Origin: Streptomyces sp. SW4
GTDB lineage: Bacteria; Actinomycetota; Actinomycetes; Streptomycetales; Streptomycetaceae
Assembly (NCBI GenBank): GCA_003248315.1
Contig: QKWM01000004.1
Span: forward strand, 5,081,001-5,145,000
Length of the DNA stretch: 64,000 bases
Reading direction: 5' to 3'
Below, piece after piece: positions 21,396-31,668 of this stretch. A program made the position numbers and the translations under genes. The first letter of the stretch is position 1. Every line of letters begins with the position of its first letter. Below the pieces are notes generated by a model. The model saw nothing but the letters and a program-made list of their open reading frames with translations. It searched no databases and was not told where the DNA came from.

Positions 21396-23078
21396 ATGAC
21401 CAGCGTTTCCCCCGGTGCCCCGGGCGTCGTCCGCGCACCGCGCGGCTCCGAACTCACCTGCCTCGGCTGGCAGCAGGAAGCCGCCCTGCGGATGCTCATG
21501 AACAACCTCGACCCGAGGTCGCCGAGCACCCCGAGGACCTCGTCGTCTACGGCGGCACCGGCAAGGCCGCCCGCAACCGGGAGGCGTACGAGGCCATCGT
21601 CCGCACGCTGAGGACGCTGAAGGACGACGAGACGCTGCTGGTGCAGTCCGGCAAGCCCGTCGGCGTGATGCGCACCAGCGAGTGGGCGCCGCGCGTGCTG
21701 CTGGCCAACTCCAACCTGGTCGGCGACTGGGCCACCTGGGAGGAGTTCCGGTCCCTGGAGGCCCGCGGCCTGACGATGTACGGCCAGATGACGGCCGGTT
21801 CGTGGATCTACATCGGCAGCCAGGGCATCCTCCAGGGCACCTACGAGACGTTCGGCGCCGTCGCCCGCAAGAAGTTCGGCGGCAGCCTGGCCGGCACCAT
21901 CACCCTCACCGCCGGCCTCGGCGGCATGGGCGGCGCCCAGCCGCTCGCCGTCACCATGAACGACGGCGTCGCGATCTGCGTCGACGTGGACGAGACCCGC
22001 ATCGACCGCCGCATCGGCACCCGCTACCTGGACGTCAAGGCCGACAGCCTGGACCACGCCCTCGAGCTGGCGATCCGGGCCCGCGACGAGCGCCGCGGCC
22101 TGTCCGTCGGCGTCGTCGGCAACGCCGCCGAGGTCTTCCCGGAGCTGCTGCGCCGCCAGGCCCCGATCGACATCGTCACCGACCAGACCTCCGCCCACGA
22201 CCCGCTCGCCTACCTGCCGGTCGGCATCGCGGTCGAGGACTGGGCCAAGGAACGCGAGGCCGACCCGGCCGGCTTCACCGAGCGGTCGCGTCGGTCGATG
22301 CGCCTGCACGTCGAGGCCATGGTCGGCTTCCTCGACGCCGGCGCCGAGGTCTTCGACTACGGCAACTCCATCCGCGACGAGGCCCGCAAGGCCGGCTACG
22401 AGCGGGCGTTCGACTTCCCCGGCTTCGTGCCGGCCCACATTCGGCCGCTGTTCGAGGAGGGCCTCGGCCCCTTCCGCTGGGCCGCCCTCTCCGGCGACCC
22501 GAAGGACATCGAGGCCACCGACAAGGCCATCATGGAGCTGTTCCCGGAGAACGAGCACCTGCACCGCTGGCTGAAGATGGCCGGCGAGCGCGTGGCGTTC
22601 GAGGGCCTGCCCGCCCGCATCTGCTGGCTGGGCTACGGCGAGCGGCACCGCGCCGGTCTGCGCTTCAACGAGATGGTCGCCTCCGGCGAACTGTCCGCCC
22701 CGTCGTCATCGGCCGCGACCACCTCGACTCCGGCTCCGTGGCCTCGCCGTACCGCGAGACCGAGGCCATGCTCGACGGCTCCGACGCCATCGCCGACTGG
22801 CCGCTGCTCAACGCCCTGGTCAACACCGCCTCCGGCGCCTCCTGGGTCTCCATCCACCACGGCGGCGGCGTCGGCATGGGCCGCTCCATCCACGCCGGCC
22901 AGGTCTGCGTCGCCGACGGCACCGAGCTCGCCGCGCGCAAGCTCGCCCGCGTCCTGACCAACGACCCGGGCATGGGCGTCATCCGGCACGTCGACGCCGG
23001 TTACGAGCACGCCGCCTCGGTGGCCAAGGAGCGCGGGTGCGCATCCCGATGACGGAGACCGAGGGCGGCGCGGCGTGA
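21396..23078 (+). CDS. hutU: Urocanate hydratase
   Basis: ATG at 21396 with AGGAG eight bases upstream. Three lost bases (near 21514, 22705 and 23037) restore about 561 residues, the normal length. Family hallmarks: LVVYGGTGKAARN, LVQSGKPVGVM, YGQMTAGSWIYIGSQGILQG, the NAD-binding TAGLGGMGGAQPLA, VTDQTSAHDPL and SIHHGGGVGMGRSIHAG. The enzyme uses tightly bound NAD+ to convert urocanate to imidazolonepropionate in the cytoplasm. Its stop overlaps the hutG start (GTGA), so the two are translationally coupled. Confidence 0.97.
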
Positions 23079-24058
23079 GCGTAGTGACGCACCGTCAGAT
23101 CCCGCACCCCCGCCCGGACGTCCCGGCCACGCCGTGGACCGGACGGGACGACGGCCCCGGCGAGGAGAACCTGCGCTGGCACCACGTCGTCCACTGCGAC
23201 CCGGAGCGGGCCGCACCGGGGACGTCGCCTTCGTCGGCTTCCGCAGCGACGAGGGCGTACGCCGCAACAAGGGCCGGCAGGGCGCCCGCAACGGCCCGGA
23301 CGCCCTGCGCCGCGCCCTCGCGTCGATGGCGCTGCCGAAGCCGCTGCGCGCGCTCGACGCCGGCGACATCGAGGTCGCCGGGGACGACGAGGACGCCCTG
23401 GAGACCGGCCAGCAGCGCCTCGGCCACGCGGTGGCGGCGCTCGTCGACCGCGGCCACCCGGTGATGGTGCTCGGCGGCGGGCACGAGGTCGCGTACGGCA
23501 CCTACAGCGGCTGGCCGCGACACGGGCGGTGACCGGGGCGGCCGTCTCGGGGTGCTGAACCTCGACGCCCACTTCGACCTGCGCGACGACGTCCGGCCCA
23601 GCTCCGGCACGCCCTTCCTGCAGATCGCGCGGAGCGAGGAGCGGCACGGCCGGGAGTTCGTCTACCGGGTGCTCGGCATCAGCCAGCCGAGCAACACCCA
23701 GCGGCTGTTCCGCACCGCGGACGCACTGGGCGTGCGCTATCTGCCGGACACCGAGTGCGGCCCGCACGACCTGGGCCGTGCCGAGAGGTTCGTCGACGAG
23801 TTCCTCGCGAGCTGCGACGTCGTGCACCTGAGCATCGACCTCGACGTGCTCCCCGCCGCGGTCGCACCGGGCGTCAGCGCGCCCGCCGCGTACGGGGTGC
23901 CGATGGAGGTGATCGAGCGGGTCTGCCGCCGGGTGGCGGCGAGCGGCAAGCTCGCGGTCTGCGACATCGCCGAGCTGAACCCGGACTTCGACGTGGACCA
24001 GCGCACGGCCCGGGCCGGCGCCCGGCTCATCCACGGCATGGTGACCGCCCTGACGTGA
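23075..24058 (+). CDS. hutG: Formimidoylglutamase (arginase/ureohydrolase family)
   Basis: GTG start at 23075 overlaps the hutU stop. Three lost bases (near 23222, 23512 and 23553) restore about 328 residues. Binuclear manganese ligands are all present: GGGHEVAYG, LNLDAHFDLRDD and LSIDLDVLPAAVAPGVSAPA. The coupling to hutU fits hydrolysis of N-formimidoyl-glutamate to glutamate and formamide. The direct step would bypass the two-step formylglutamate route. An agmatinase-like activity is the alternative, but context favours HutG. Imidazolonepropionase, the step between HutU and HutG, is not in this window. Confidence 0.9.
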
Positions 24059-24402
24059 CACCCCGGGCCCGCGCGGGCCCGCCCCGACAGGCCGCCAGGC
24101 CGTGCGAGCGACGAGAGCCGCGGCCTGGCGGCCGCCGCATGCCCGCGTCCAGGGCTTCCCGAGGCCCCCGGGACTTCCCGGGGCCTCCCGGTTTCCCCGG
24201 GGCCTCTGGTCATCCAGGCGCCTCGGGCTTTCCGGTCGGTGAGCCGGCGCTCCTGCGCTCCTGCGCCCCCGTGTTCCCGCGTTCACCGACTCGGCGGCTC
24301 GGCGGCTCGGCGGGCCGGGTGGCCGGGCGGGCCGGGGCCGCAACGGCAACCGCCTCCCGGGCCTGTTCAGGCCCGGGAGGCGGTGTTCGGACGACGGTTC
24401 GG
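24059..24402. other. Intergenic region between hutG and hutH 3' ends
   Basis: About 340 bases with no convincing gene. The middle (24150-24250) has repeated CCCGGGGCCTCCCGG-like motifs, a degenerate short repeat. The right end contains the long terminator hairpin described separately. Short open frames here lack ribosome sites and codon bias. Confidence 0.5.
24349..24384. terminator. Perfect 17-bp stem-loop downstream of hutH and hutG
   Basis: Bases 24349-24365 and 24368-24384 are fully complementary, with only TT between them, giving an effective small loop after fraying. It begins 18 bases beyond the hutH stop on the minus strand. hutG converges from the other side 290 bases away. It is the clear terminator for hutH and a plausible backstop for hutUG. 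Confidence 0.88.
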
Positions 24403-25934
24403 TCAGACGAGCGGTCCCGTGACCGACTCCGCGGCGGCCAGGGCGCGGCCGGAGGTGACGTACTGGACGGTCGCCTCGATCTCGGGGCGAGCCAGCGGTC
24501 CGTGCCGGGGCCGGCGACCGTCTCGCGCAGCCCGTCGCGCACCGCCGCCGTGGCCGGGCCCGGCGTCAGCGGAGCCCGCAGGTCCAGGGCACGGGCGGCG
24601 GTGTACAACTCCACGGCGAGAACCCGCCCGAGACCGTCGAGGGCACGGCGCAGCTTCCGGGCGGCGGACCAGCCCATGGAGACGTGGTCCTCCTGCATGG
24701 CGCTGGAGGGGATCGAGTCGACCGAGGCCGGCGTGGCGAGCCGCTTCAGCTCGGAGACGATCGCCGCCTGCGTGTACTGCGCGATCATGTGGCCGGAGTC
24801 GACACCGGGTCGTCGGCCAGGAAGGCGTTCAGGCCGCGGTTGCGGGCCGGGTCGAGGAACCGGTCCGTGCGGCGCTCGGCGATCGAGGCGACGTCGGCGA
24901 CCGAGATGGCCAGGAAGTCGAGCACGGCCGCGACCGGGGCGCCGTGGAAGTTGCCGTTGCTCTCCACCCGCCCGTCGAGAGTGACGACGGGGTTGTCGAC
25001 GGCGGCGGCCAGCTCCCGGGAGGCCACCAGTTCGGCGTGGGCGAGGGTGTCCCGCGCCGTGCCGTGGACCTGCGGCGTGCAGCGCAGGGAGTACGCGTCC
25101 TGGACGTACGTGCAGTCCGGGCCCGCGTGGCTGGCGATGATCGCCGAGTCGGCGAGCAGGGCGCGCAGGTTGCCGGCGCTGTCGCCCTGGCCGGGTGCGG
25201 GCGCAGCGCCTGGAGGTCGGCGGCGAACACGGCGTCCGTGCCGAGCTGGCCCTCGACGCTCATGGCCGCGGCGATGTCGGCGGTACGCAGCAGGAGGCGC
25301 AGGTCGTGGGCGGCGAGGACGAGCATGCCGAGCATGCCGTCGGTGCCGTTGATGAGGGCGAGGCCCTCCTTCTCCTCCAGGACGACCGGGGTGATGCCCG
25401 CCTCGGCGAGCGCCTCGGCGGCGGGCTTGCGCACGCCGTCGGCGGTGCGCACCTCGCCCTCGCCCATGACGGCCAGCGCGCAGTGCGCGAGGGGGCGAGG
25501 TCGCCGGAGCAGCCGAGCGAGCCGTACTCGTGGACGACCGGGGTGATCCCGGCGTTCAGCAGCGCGGCGTACGCCTGCGCGGTCTCGGTCCGTACGCCCG
25601 TACGGCCCGTGGCGAGGGTGGACAGGCGCAGCAGCATCAGCGCGCGGACGACCTCGCGCTCCACCTCGGGACCCGAGCCCGCGGCGTGCGAACGGACCAG
25701 GCTGCGCTGGAGCTGGGCGCGCAGCTCGGTGGGGATGTGCCGGGTGGCCAGCGCGCCGAAACCGGTGGAGACGCCGTAATGGGGTTTGGCGTCGTCGGCG
25801 AGGGCCCGGACGACCTCGCGACTGCGCGCGATCTCCTTCAGGGCCTCCGGGGCGAGGGCCACCGGTGTTCCGCGGCGGGCAACGGACACGACTTCGTCGG
25901 CGGAGAGCGCGCCGACACCAACAACAACGGTCAT
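24403..25934 (-). CDS. hutH: Histidine ammonia-lyase
   Basis: ATG at 25934 (MTVVVGVGALSADEVV); four lost bases (near 25494, 25190, 24805 and 24487) restore about 511 residues, the usual size. YGVSTGFGALATRHI is the N-terminal signature. The MIO cofactor site reads GSLGCSGDLAPLAH, with Cys-Ser-Gly where many lyases have Ala-Ser-Gly; I recall the same CSG in Streptomyces griseus HutH. Further motifs: LALINGTDGMLG, RPHPGQ, VESNGNFHGAPVA and SIPSSAMQEDHVSMG. It deaminates histidine to urocanate, the first step of the pathway completed by HutU, HutI and HutG. It is divergent from the second IclR gene, with operator-like palindromes between them. Confidence 0.97.
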
Positions 25935-25988
25935 GCCCCCATGAAGCCGCAGGCCGGACGGGGTGCGCGAGAGGGATTCCACCGGTTG

Positions 25989-26036
25989 TGTCTGGGATCC
26001 CAGACAACTGGATGGGAACCGTCTGAGATCCGAGAC
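25989..26036. promoter_or_regulatory. Two related palindromes in the hutH / IclR intergenic region
   Basis: TGTCTGGGATCCCAGACA (25989-26006) is a perfect 18-base palindrome. GTCTGAGATCCGAGAC (26021-26036) is a second, imperfect copy with perfect outer arms; the centres are 31 bases apart, about three helical turns. Both match the 14-base palindrome upstream of hutU at 21298. They lie 55-100 bases before hutH and 50-100 bases before the IclR start, and so could control both directions. Confidence 0.75.
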
Positions 26037-26086
26037 AGAAGGTTTGCGCCCCGGCTGGTCCGCGCCGGCTGGTCTACGCTCGCCCC

Positions 26087-26859
26087 ATGAGCATCGTCCC
26101 GGCCGCCGCGCAGGTGCTGGCCGTGCTGCGGTACCTGGCCCGTCAGGCGGCCCCCGTCCCCGCCGCCGCCATCAGCCGTGACGTGGGGCTGCCGCGCTCG
26201 ACCACGTACCACCTGCTCGACACCCTCGCCGCGGACGGTTTCGTCGTCCATCTGCCGGAGGAGCGCCGCTACGGCCTCGGCGTCAGCGCCTTCGAACTGG
26301 CCTCCGGCTACGAGCGCCAGGCCCCGTTCCAGCGGCTGGCGCGGGCGCCGCTCGCCGCGCTCGTCGACCGCACCGGGCACAACGCGAACCTCGCCGTGCT
26401 GCACGGCCGCGAGGTCATCTACGTCATCGAGGAGCGCGCCCCCGGCCGGCCGCCGCTGGTCAGCGAGGTCGGAGTGCGGCTGCCGGCGCACCTGACCGCC
26501 AGCGGACGGGCGGTGCTGGCCCTGCTGCCGGCCGCGCAGGTGCGGGCGATCTTCCCCGACCGGTCGGCCTTCGTGCAGCGGTACGGCGTCGGCCCCACCT
26601 CGCTGACGGCGCTGCGCGCCCTGCTGGCCCAGGTGCGCCGGCGCGGCTATGCGACCGAGGAGGGCGAGGTGACCCCGGGTCTGTCCTCCGTCGCCGCGCC
26701 CGTCCTCGACCACCACGCCCACCCGATCGCCGGGTCTCCGTCACCTTCCCCGGCGACTCGGCCGACGAGGCCGAACGCCGGCGGATCGCGGGCCATGTCG
26801 CCCAGACGGCGCGGGAACTGACCCGCAGGGTCGGCGGCGTGCCCCCGGCCGAACGCTGA
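26087..26859 (+). CDS. IclR family transcriptional regulator (next to hutH)
   Basis: ATG at 26087; one lost base near 26733 restores 257 residues. The DNA-binding domain shows AAQVLAVLRYLARQAAPVPA and DVGLPRSTTYHLLDTLAADG. The effector domain shows NLAVLHGREVIYVIEE, VRLPAHLTASGRAVLALLPA and GLSSVAAPVLDHHAHPIA. It resembles the IclR protein at 19570 in length and motifs, so the two are likely paralogues. Position, divergent from hutH with shared palindromes, makes it the best candidate for the regulator of the hut genes; urocanate or histidine would be the natural effector, but that is inference. Confidence 0.88.
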
Positions 26860-26880
26860 CCGCGTACCCGCCCCGCCCCG

Positions 26881-26956
26881 GTCCCGCCGGGCCCCGCCGG
26901 TCCCGCCGGGCCCCGCCGGTCCCGCCGGGCCCCGCCGGTCCCGCCGGGCCCCGCCG
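26881..26956. repeat. Four tandem copies of a 19-bp GC repeat
   Basis: The unit GTCCCGCCGGGCCCCGCCG occurs four times without mismatch (26881-26899, 26900-26918, 26919-26937, 26938-26956), followed by a degenerate start of a fifth. It begins 21 bases after the IclR stop. The unit is partly self-complementary, so the RNA can fold into GC hairpins; a terminator-like role is possible. Confidence 0.85.
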
Positions 26957-26991
26957 GTCACGCCCGCCATCTGCGGCCGCGTACCGGACCG

Positions 26992-27054
26992 TTGACAAAG
27001 TGCCTACCCGGTAGAAACCTGTGCCCTCAGCATTGCAAGAAATCGACGATGCAA
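26992..27054 (+). promoter_or_regulatory. Candidate promoter/operator upstream of the GH87 gene
   Basis: A TTGACA box (26992-26997) stands in a relatively A/T-rich stretch before the secreted glucanase gene. The best -10-like TAGAAA (27012-27017) is only 14 bases away, shorter than usual, so the pairing is doubtful. TTGCA (27033-27037) and TGCAA (27050-27054) form a spaced inverted repeat of the kind LacI-type sugar regulators use. Confidence 0.35.
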
Positions 27055-27100
27055 CTCAACTTTTCGGCGTGAAGCCTGGAAATGGGAAGTGAGAGGGCAC

Positions 27101-30100
27101 ATGAGACGAAGGCATCACGGCCGGCGCTGGTGCGCCGGCCTGGTGACGGCGGGGCTGGTGGCCGCGGTGCCGCTCCCGGCCGCGGCGCACGCCGCGACCG
27201 GGACGGCACGGGACGCGGCACACGCACCGCGCGCCGCGGCAGCGGCGGCGAACCTGGCGCTCGGCCGGCCCGTGACGGCCGGCGGCGCGCACGGGGGCTA
27301 CCCGGCCGCCAACGTCACCGACGGCAGCCAGGCCTCCTACTGGGAGGGCCCCGCGGGCTCGTTCCCGCAGTGGGTGCAGATCGACCTCGGCGCCACGGCC
27401 GACGTCGACGAGGTGGTGCTGAAGCTCCCGGCCCAGTGGGAGGCGCGCACCGAGACCCTCGCCGTCCAGGGCAGCACCGACGGGCGGGAGTTCACCACCC
27501 TCGCCGCCGGGGCGGACCGCAGGTTCGACCCGGCGTCCGGCAACACCGTCACGGTCGACGTCGCCGGCGAGGCACGCCACATACGCGTGCACATCACCCG
27601 CAACACCGGCTGGAACGCCGCCCAGCTGTCCGAGGTCGAGATCCGCGGCGAGACCGGTGACCAGGGCCCCGGCGAACCCCCGCCCCCGGGCACCAACCTG
27701 GCCCTGCGCAAGCCGATCGAGGCGTCGTCGCACACCCAGGACTACATCGCCCCCCACGCCAACGACGGCAGCACCTCCACCTACTGGGAGGCGAGCGGCC
27801 AGACCTCGACGCTGACCGCGAAGCTCGGCTCCGACGCCGATCTGACCGGCGTCGTCGTCAAGCTGAACCCCGACCCGGTCTGGAGCCGGCGCACCCAGAC
27901 CATCGAGGTGCTGGGCCGCAAGGCCGGGGCCCAGGGCTTCACCTCGCTGAAGGCGCGCGCCGACTACGTCTTCGGCCCCGCGGAGAACAGGAACACGGTG
28001 ACCATCCCGGTCACCGGCCGGTACGCCGACGTGCGCCTGGCCTTCTCCGGGAACACCGGCGCCCCCGGCGGCCAGGTCGCCGAGTTCGAGGTCGTCGGCA
28101 CGGCCGCCCCGGCCCCCGACCTGACCGTCACGGACCTGACCTGGTCGCCCGCCTCACCCTCCGAGGCGGACCCGGTCACCGTCGAGGCGACCGTCCGCAA
28201 CGCCGGAACCGCCGCGTCCCCCGCGACCACCGTGGACGTCAGCCTCGAAGGCACCGTGGCCGGCAGCGCCGAGGTCGGTGAACTCGCCGCCGGCGCCTCG
28301 GCGAAGATCCCGGTCCGCACCGGCAAGCGGCCCGCCGGCAGCTACACCGTCTCCGCCGCCGTCGACCCGTCCGGCACGGTCACCGAGCTCGACGACACCA
28401 ACAACAGCCGCAACGCCGCCGCCAGACTGGTCGTCGGCCGGGCCCCGGCCCCGACCTGGAGGTCACGGGCATCACCACCAGGCCGTCGGCCCCGGCCGTC
28501 GGCGCCGAGGTCGCCTTCGCCGTCACGGTGCGCAACCGCGGCACGACCGCGGCCCCCGCCGGTTTTGTCACCCGCGTCACGGTCGCCGGGAAGACCCTGG
28601 ACGGCACCACCGACGGCATCCCCGCGGACGGCACCGCCACCGTCGCCGTCGACGGCACCTGGACCGCGACCGGCGGCGGCGCCACGCTGAGCGCGACCGC
28701 CGACGCCACCGACGTCGTCGAGGAGACCGACGAGGACAACAACACCTACTCCCGCCCCCTCGTCGTGGGACGCGGCGCCGCCGTCCCCTACGTCGAGTAC
28801 GAGGCCGAGGACGGCCGCCACAACGGCACCCTGCTGCGGGCGGACGCCAAGCGGACCTTCGGGCACACCAACTTCGCCACCGAGTCCTCCGGCCGCGAGT
28901 CGGTGCGCCTGGACTCCACCGGCCAGTACGTGGAGTTCACCTCCACCACGCCCACCAACTCGATCGTCGTCCGCAACTCCATCCCCGACGGACCGAACGG
29001 CGGCGGCCAGGAGAAGACCCTCAGCCTCTACGCCGACGGCACGTTCGTCCGCAAGCTCACGCTGTCGTCCAAGCACAGCTGGCTCTACGGCACCACCGAC
29101 GACCCCGAGGGCCTGACCAACCGCCCCGGCGGCGACGCCCGCCGGCTGTTCGACGAGGCCCACGCCCTGCTCACCGAGACCTACCCGGCCGGCACCACCT
29201 TCCGTCTCCAGCGCGACTCCGGCGACGACGCGGCCTTCTACATCATCGACCTGATCGACCTGGAGCAGGTCGCCCCGCCGGCCGCCAAGCCCCAGGAGTG
29301 CGCGTCCATCACCGCCTACGGCGCCGTCCCCAACGACGGGATCGACGACGCGGACGCCATCCAGCGCGCCGTCACCGCCGACCAGAAGGGCGAGATCCCC
29401 TGCGTCTGGATCCCGGCGGGCCAGTGGCGCCAGGAGAAGAAGATCCTCACCGACGACCCGCAGAACCGCGGCCAGCACAACCAGGTCGGCATCCGCGACG
29501 TCACCGTCCGCGGCGCCGGCATGTGGCACTCCCAGCTGTACTCGCTCACCCCGCCGCACGAGGCCGGCGGCATCAACCACCCCCACGAGGGCAACTTCGG
29601 CTTCGACATCGACCACAACACCACGATCTCGGACATCGCCATCTTCGGCTCCGGCACCATCCGCGGCGGCGACGGCGGCCACGAGGGCGGCGTCGCGCTC
29701 AACGGCCGCTTCGGCAAGGGCACCAGGATCAGCGACGTCTGGATCGAGCACGCCAACGTCGGCGCCTGGGTCGGCCGCGACTACTCCAACATCCCCGAGC
29801 TGTGGGGGCCCGGTGACGGCGTCGAGTTCACCGGCGTCCGCATCCGCAACACCTACGCCGACGGCGTCAACTTCGCCAACGGCACCCGCAACTCCACCGT
29901 CCACAACTCCTCGTTCCGCAACACCGGCGACGACGCCCTCGCGGTGTGGGCCAGCAAGTACGTCAAGGACACCTCGGTCGACATCGGCCACGACAACCAC
30001 TTCCGCAACAACACCGTCCAGCTGCCCTGGCGCGCCAACGGCATCGCGGTCTACGGCGGGTACGGCAACACGATCGAGAACAACCTGATCTCCGACACCA

Positions 30101-30522
30101 TGAACTACCCGGGGATCATGCTCGCCACCGACCACGACCCGCTGCCCTTCTCCGGCCAGACCCTGATCGCCGGCAACGGGCTGTACCGCACGGGCGGCGC
30201 CTTCTGGGGCGAGGCGCAGAAGTTCGGCGCCATCACCCTGTTCGCCCAGGGCCACGACATCCCCGGCGTCACCATCCGCGACACGGACATCCACGACTCG
30301 ACCTACGACGGCATCCAGTTCAAGACGGGCGGCGGAGCCACGCCCGGCGTGCAGATCGAGAACGTGACCATCGACAAGTCCGTCAACGGTGCCGGGATCC
30401 TCGCGATGGGCGGGGCCCGGGGCAGCGCGACCCTGACGGACGTCACCATCACCGACTCGGCCGAGGGAGACGTCGTGAAGGAACCCGGCTCGCAGTTCGT
30501 CTTCCACGGTTCCGCGAACTGA
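27101..30522 (+). CDS. Secreted alpha-1,3-glucanase / mycodextranase (GH87-type) with two discoidin-like and two CARDB domains
   Basis: ATG at 27101 (site GAGAGGG). One lost base near 28455 restores 1140 residues. Order: Sec signal peptide (about 1-36, ending AAAHA); two F5/8 (discoidin)-like domains (about 48-190 and 200-345; LALGRPVTAGG and LALRKPIEASS); two CARDB domains (about 347-450 and 455-560); a CBM6/35-like module starting VEYEAEDGRHNGTLLRAD; and a right-handed beta-helix (about 730-1140). Three Asp at about 921, 944 and 945 (YADGVNF...TGDDALAVW) have the +23/+24 spacing I recall for the catalytic aspartates of GH87 Agl-KA. The enzyme would cut alpha-1,3 or mixed alpha-glucans outside the cell and feed the transporter and alpha-glucosidase downstream. 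Confidence 0.85.
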
Positions 30523-30605
30523 GCACCACCCACCACCGTCGCAGGGTGCGCCGGCGCCCCGGACACCCGCACCGCGTCCACCTCGGAGCCCCTCTCGGCG
30601 GAAAA

Positions 30606-30640
30606 GCGTAGCGCAAGCTCTTGCGAAGCTTGCGCTACGC
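30606..30640. promoter_or_regulatory. 14-bp-arm palindrome immediately upstream of the LacI gene
   Basis: GCGTAGCGCAAGCT (30606-30619) and AGCTTGCGCTACGC (30627-30640) are exact inverted arms around CTTGCGA. The TTGCG word recurs at 30621, 30630 and 30641, as is common in LacI-family operators of Streptomyces sugar genes. The element ends eight bases before the LacI ATG, and so probably mediates autorepression. Confidence 0.75.
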
Positions 30641-30648
30641 TTGCGTGT

Positions 30649-31668
30649 ATGACGCGACGACTTGCTCAGGTGGCGAAGAAGGTTGGGGTCAGCGAGGCCA
30701 CGGTCAGCCGGGTGCTCAACGGCAAGCCGGGAGTCTCCGAGACGACCCGGCAGTCGGTGCTCACGGCGCTGGACGTGCTGGGCTACGAGCGTCCGACGCA
30801 GCTGCGGGGGGAGCGGGCCCGCCTGGTGGGGCTGGTCCTGCCGGAACTGCAGAACCCCATCTTCCCGGCGTTCGCCGAGGTGATCGGCAGCGCCCTGGCG
30901 CAGCAGGGGCTGACCCCCGTGCTGTGCACCCAGACGAAGGGCGGGGTCTCGGAGGCGGACTACGTCGAACTGCTGCTCCAGCAGCAGGTGTCCGGCGTCG
31001 TCTTCGCCGGAGGGCTGTTCGCCCAGGCCGACGCGCCCCACGAGCACTACCGGCTGCTCGCCGAGCGCCGTATCCCGGTGGTGCTGGTGAACGCCGCCAT
31101 CGAAGGGCTCGACTTCCCGTGCGTGGCCTGCGACGACGCCGTGGCCACGGAGCAGTCCTGGCGCCACCTGGTGTCGCTGGGGCACGAGCGGATCGGGCTG
31201 GTCCTCGGCCCCGCGGACCACATCCCCTCCGCGCGCCGGCTGCGGGCCGCCGCCCGGGCCGCCGGCGGCGCGCTGGACGAGGCCTTCGTGGAGCGGTCGA
31301 TGTTCTCCCTGGAGGGCGGTCAGGCGGCGGCGACCCGCCTGCTGGAGCGGGGCGTGACGGGCATCGTGTGCGCCAGCGACCCGCTCGCGCTCGGCGCGGT
31401 GCGGGCCGCGCGCCGGCGCGGGCTGCGGGTGCCCGACGACGTGTCCGTGGTCGGCTACGACGACTCCGCGTTCATGACCTGCACCGAGCCCCCGCTGACC
31501 ACCGTGCGCCAGCCGATCGAGGCGATGGGCCGCGCGGCGGTCGAGCTGCTGACCTCCCAGATCCAGGGAACCGACGTGCCGCACCGGGAGCTGCTCTTCG
31601 AACCCGAGCTGGTCGTCCGCGCCTCCACGGCCCAGGCGGCCGGCCTGCGCGCGGCCGTTCCCGCCTGA
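30649..31668 (+). CDS. LacI family transcriptional regulator (MalR-like)
   Basis: An unbroken frame of 339 residues. The helix-turn-helix is LAQVAKKVGVSEATVSRVLN, followed by the hinge helix LDVLGYERPTQLRG. The periplasmic-binding-like effector domain has VGLVLPELQNPIFPAFAEVI, LVSLGHERIGLVLGP, ASDPLALGAVRAA and DVSVVGYDDS. It resembles Streptomyces MalR, which controls malEFG, from memory. No Shine-Dalgarno is visible before ATG 30649, and the palindrome reaches to within nine bases, so translation may be leaderless. It would control the GH87 gene and the ABC/alpha-glucosidase unit around it. Confidence 0.9.
   Translation: MTRRLAQVAKKVGVSEATVSRVLNGKPGVSETTRQSVLTALDVLGYERPTQLRGERARLVGLVLPELQNPIFPAFAEVIGSALAQQGLTPVLCTQTKGGVSEADYVELLLQQQVSGVVFAGGLFAQADAPHEHYRLLAERRIPVVLVNAAIEGLDFPCVACDDAVATEQSWRHLVSLGHERIGLVLGPADHIPSARRLRAAARAAGGALDEAFVERSMFSLEGGQAAATRLLERGVTGIVCASDPLALGAVRAARRRGLRVPDDVSVVGYDDSAFMTCTEPPLTTVRQPIEAMGRAAVELLTSQIQGTDVPHRELLFEPELVVRASTAQAAGLRAAVPA

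Noticed and set aside
24059..24402. Small gene between hutG and hutH
   Set aside because: Short frames here lack ribosome sites and coding bias; the region is repeats plus a terminator.
28342..31584. 1080-codon open frame on the minus strand opposite the GH87 and LacI genes
   Set aside because: It mirrors the codon bias of the genes on the plus strand (Asp/Val/Gly-rich), spans two unrelated genes and lacks a ribosome site or any known domain.
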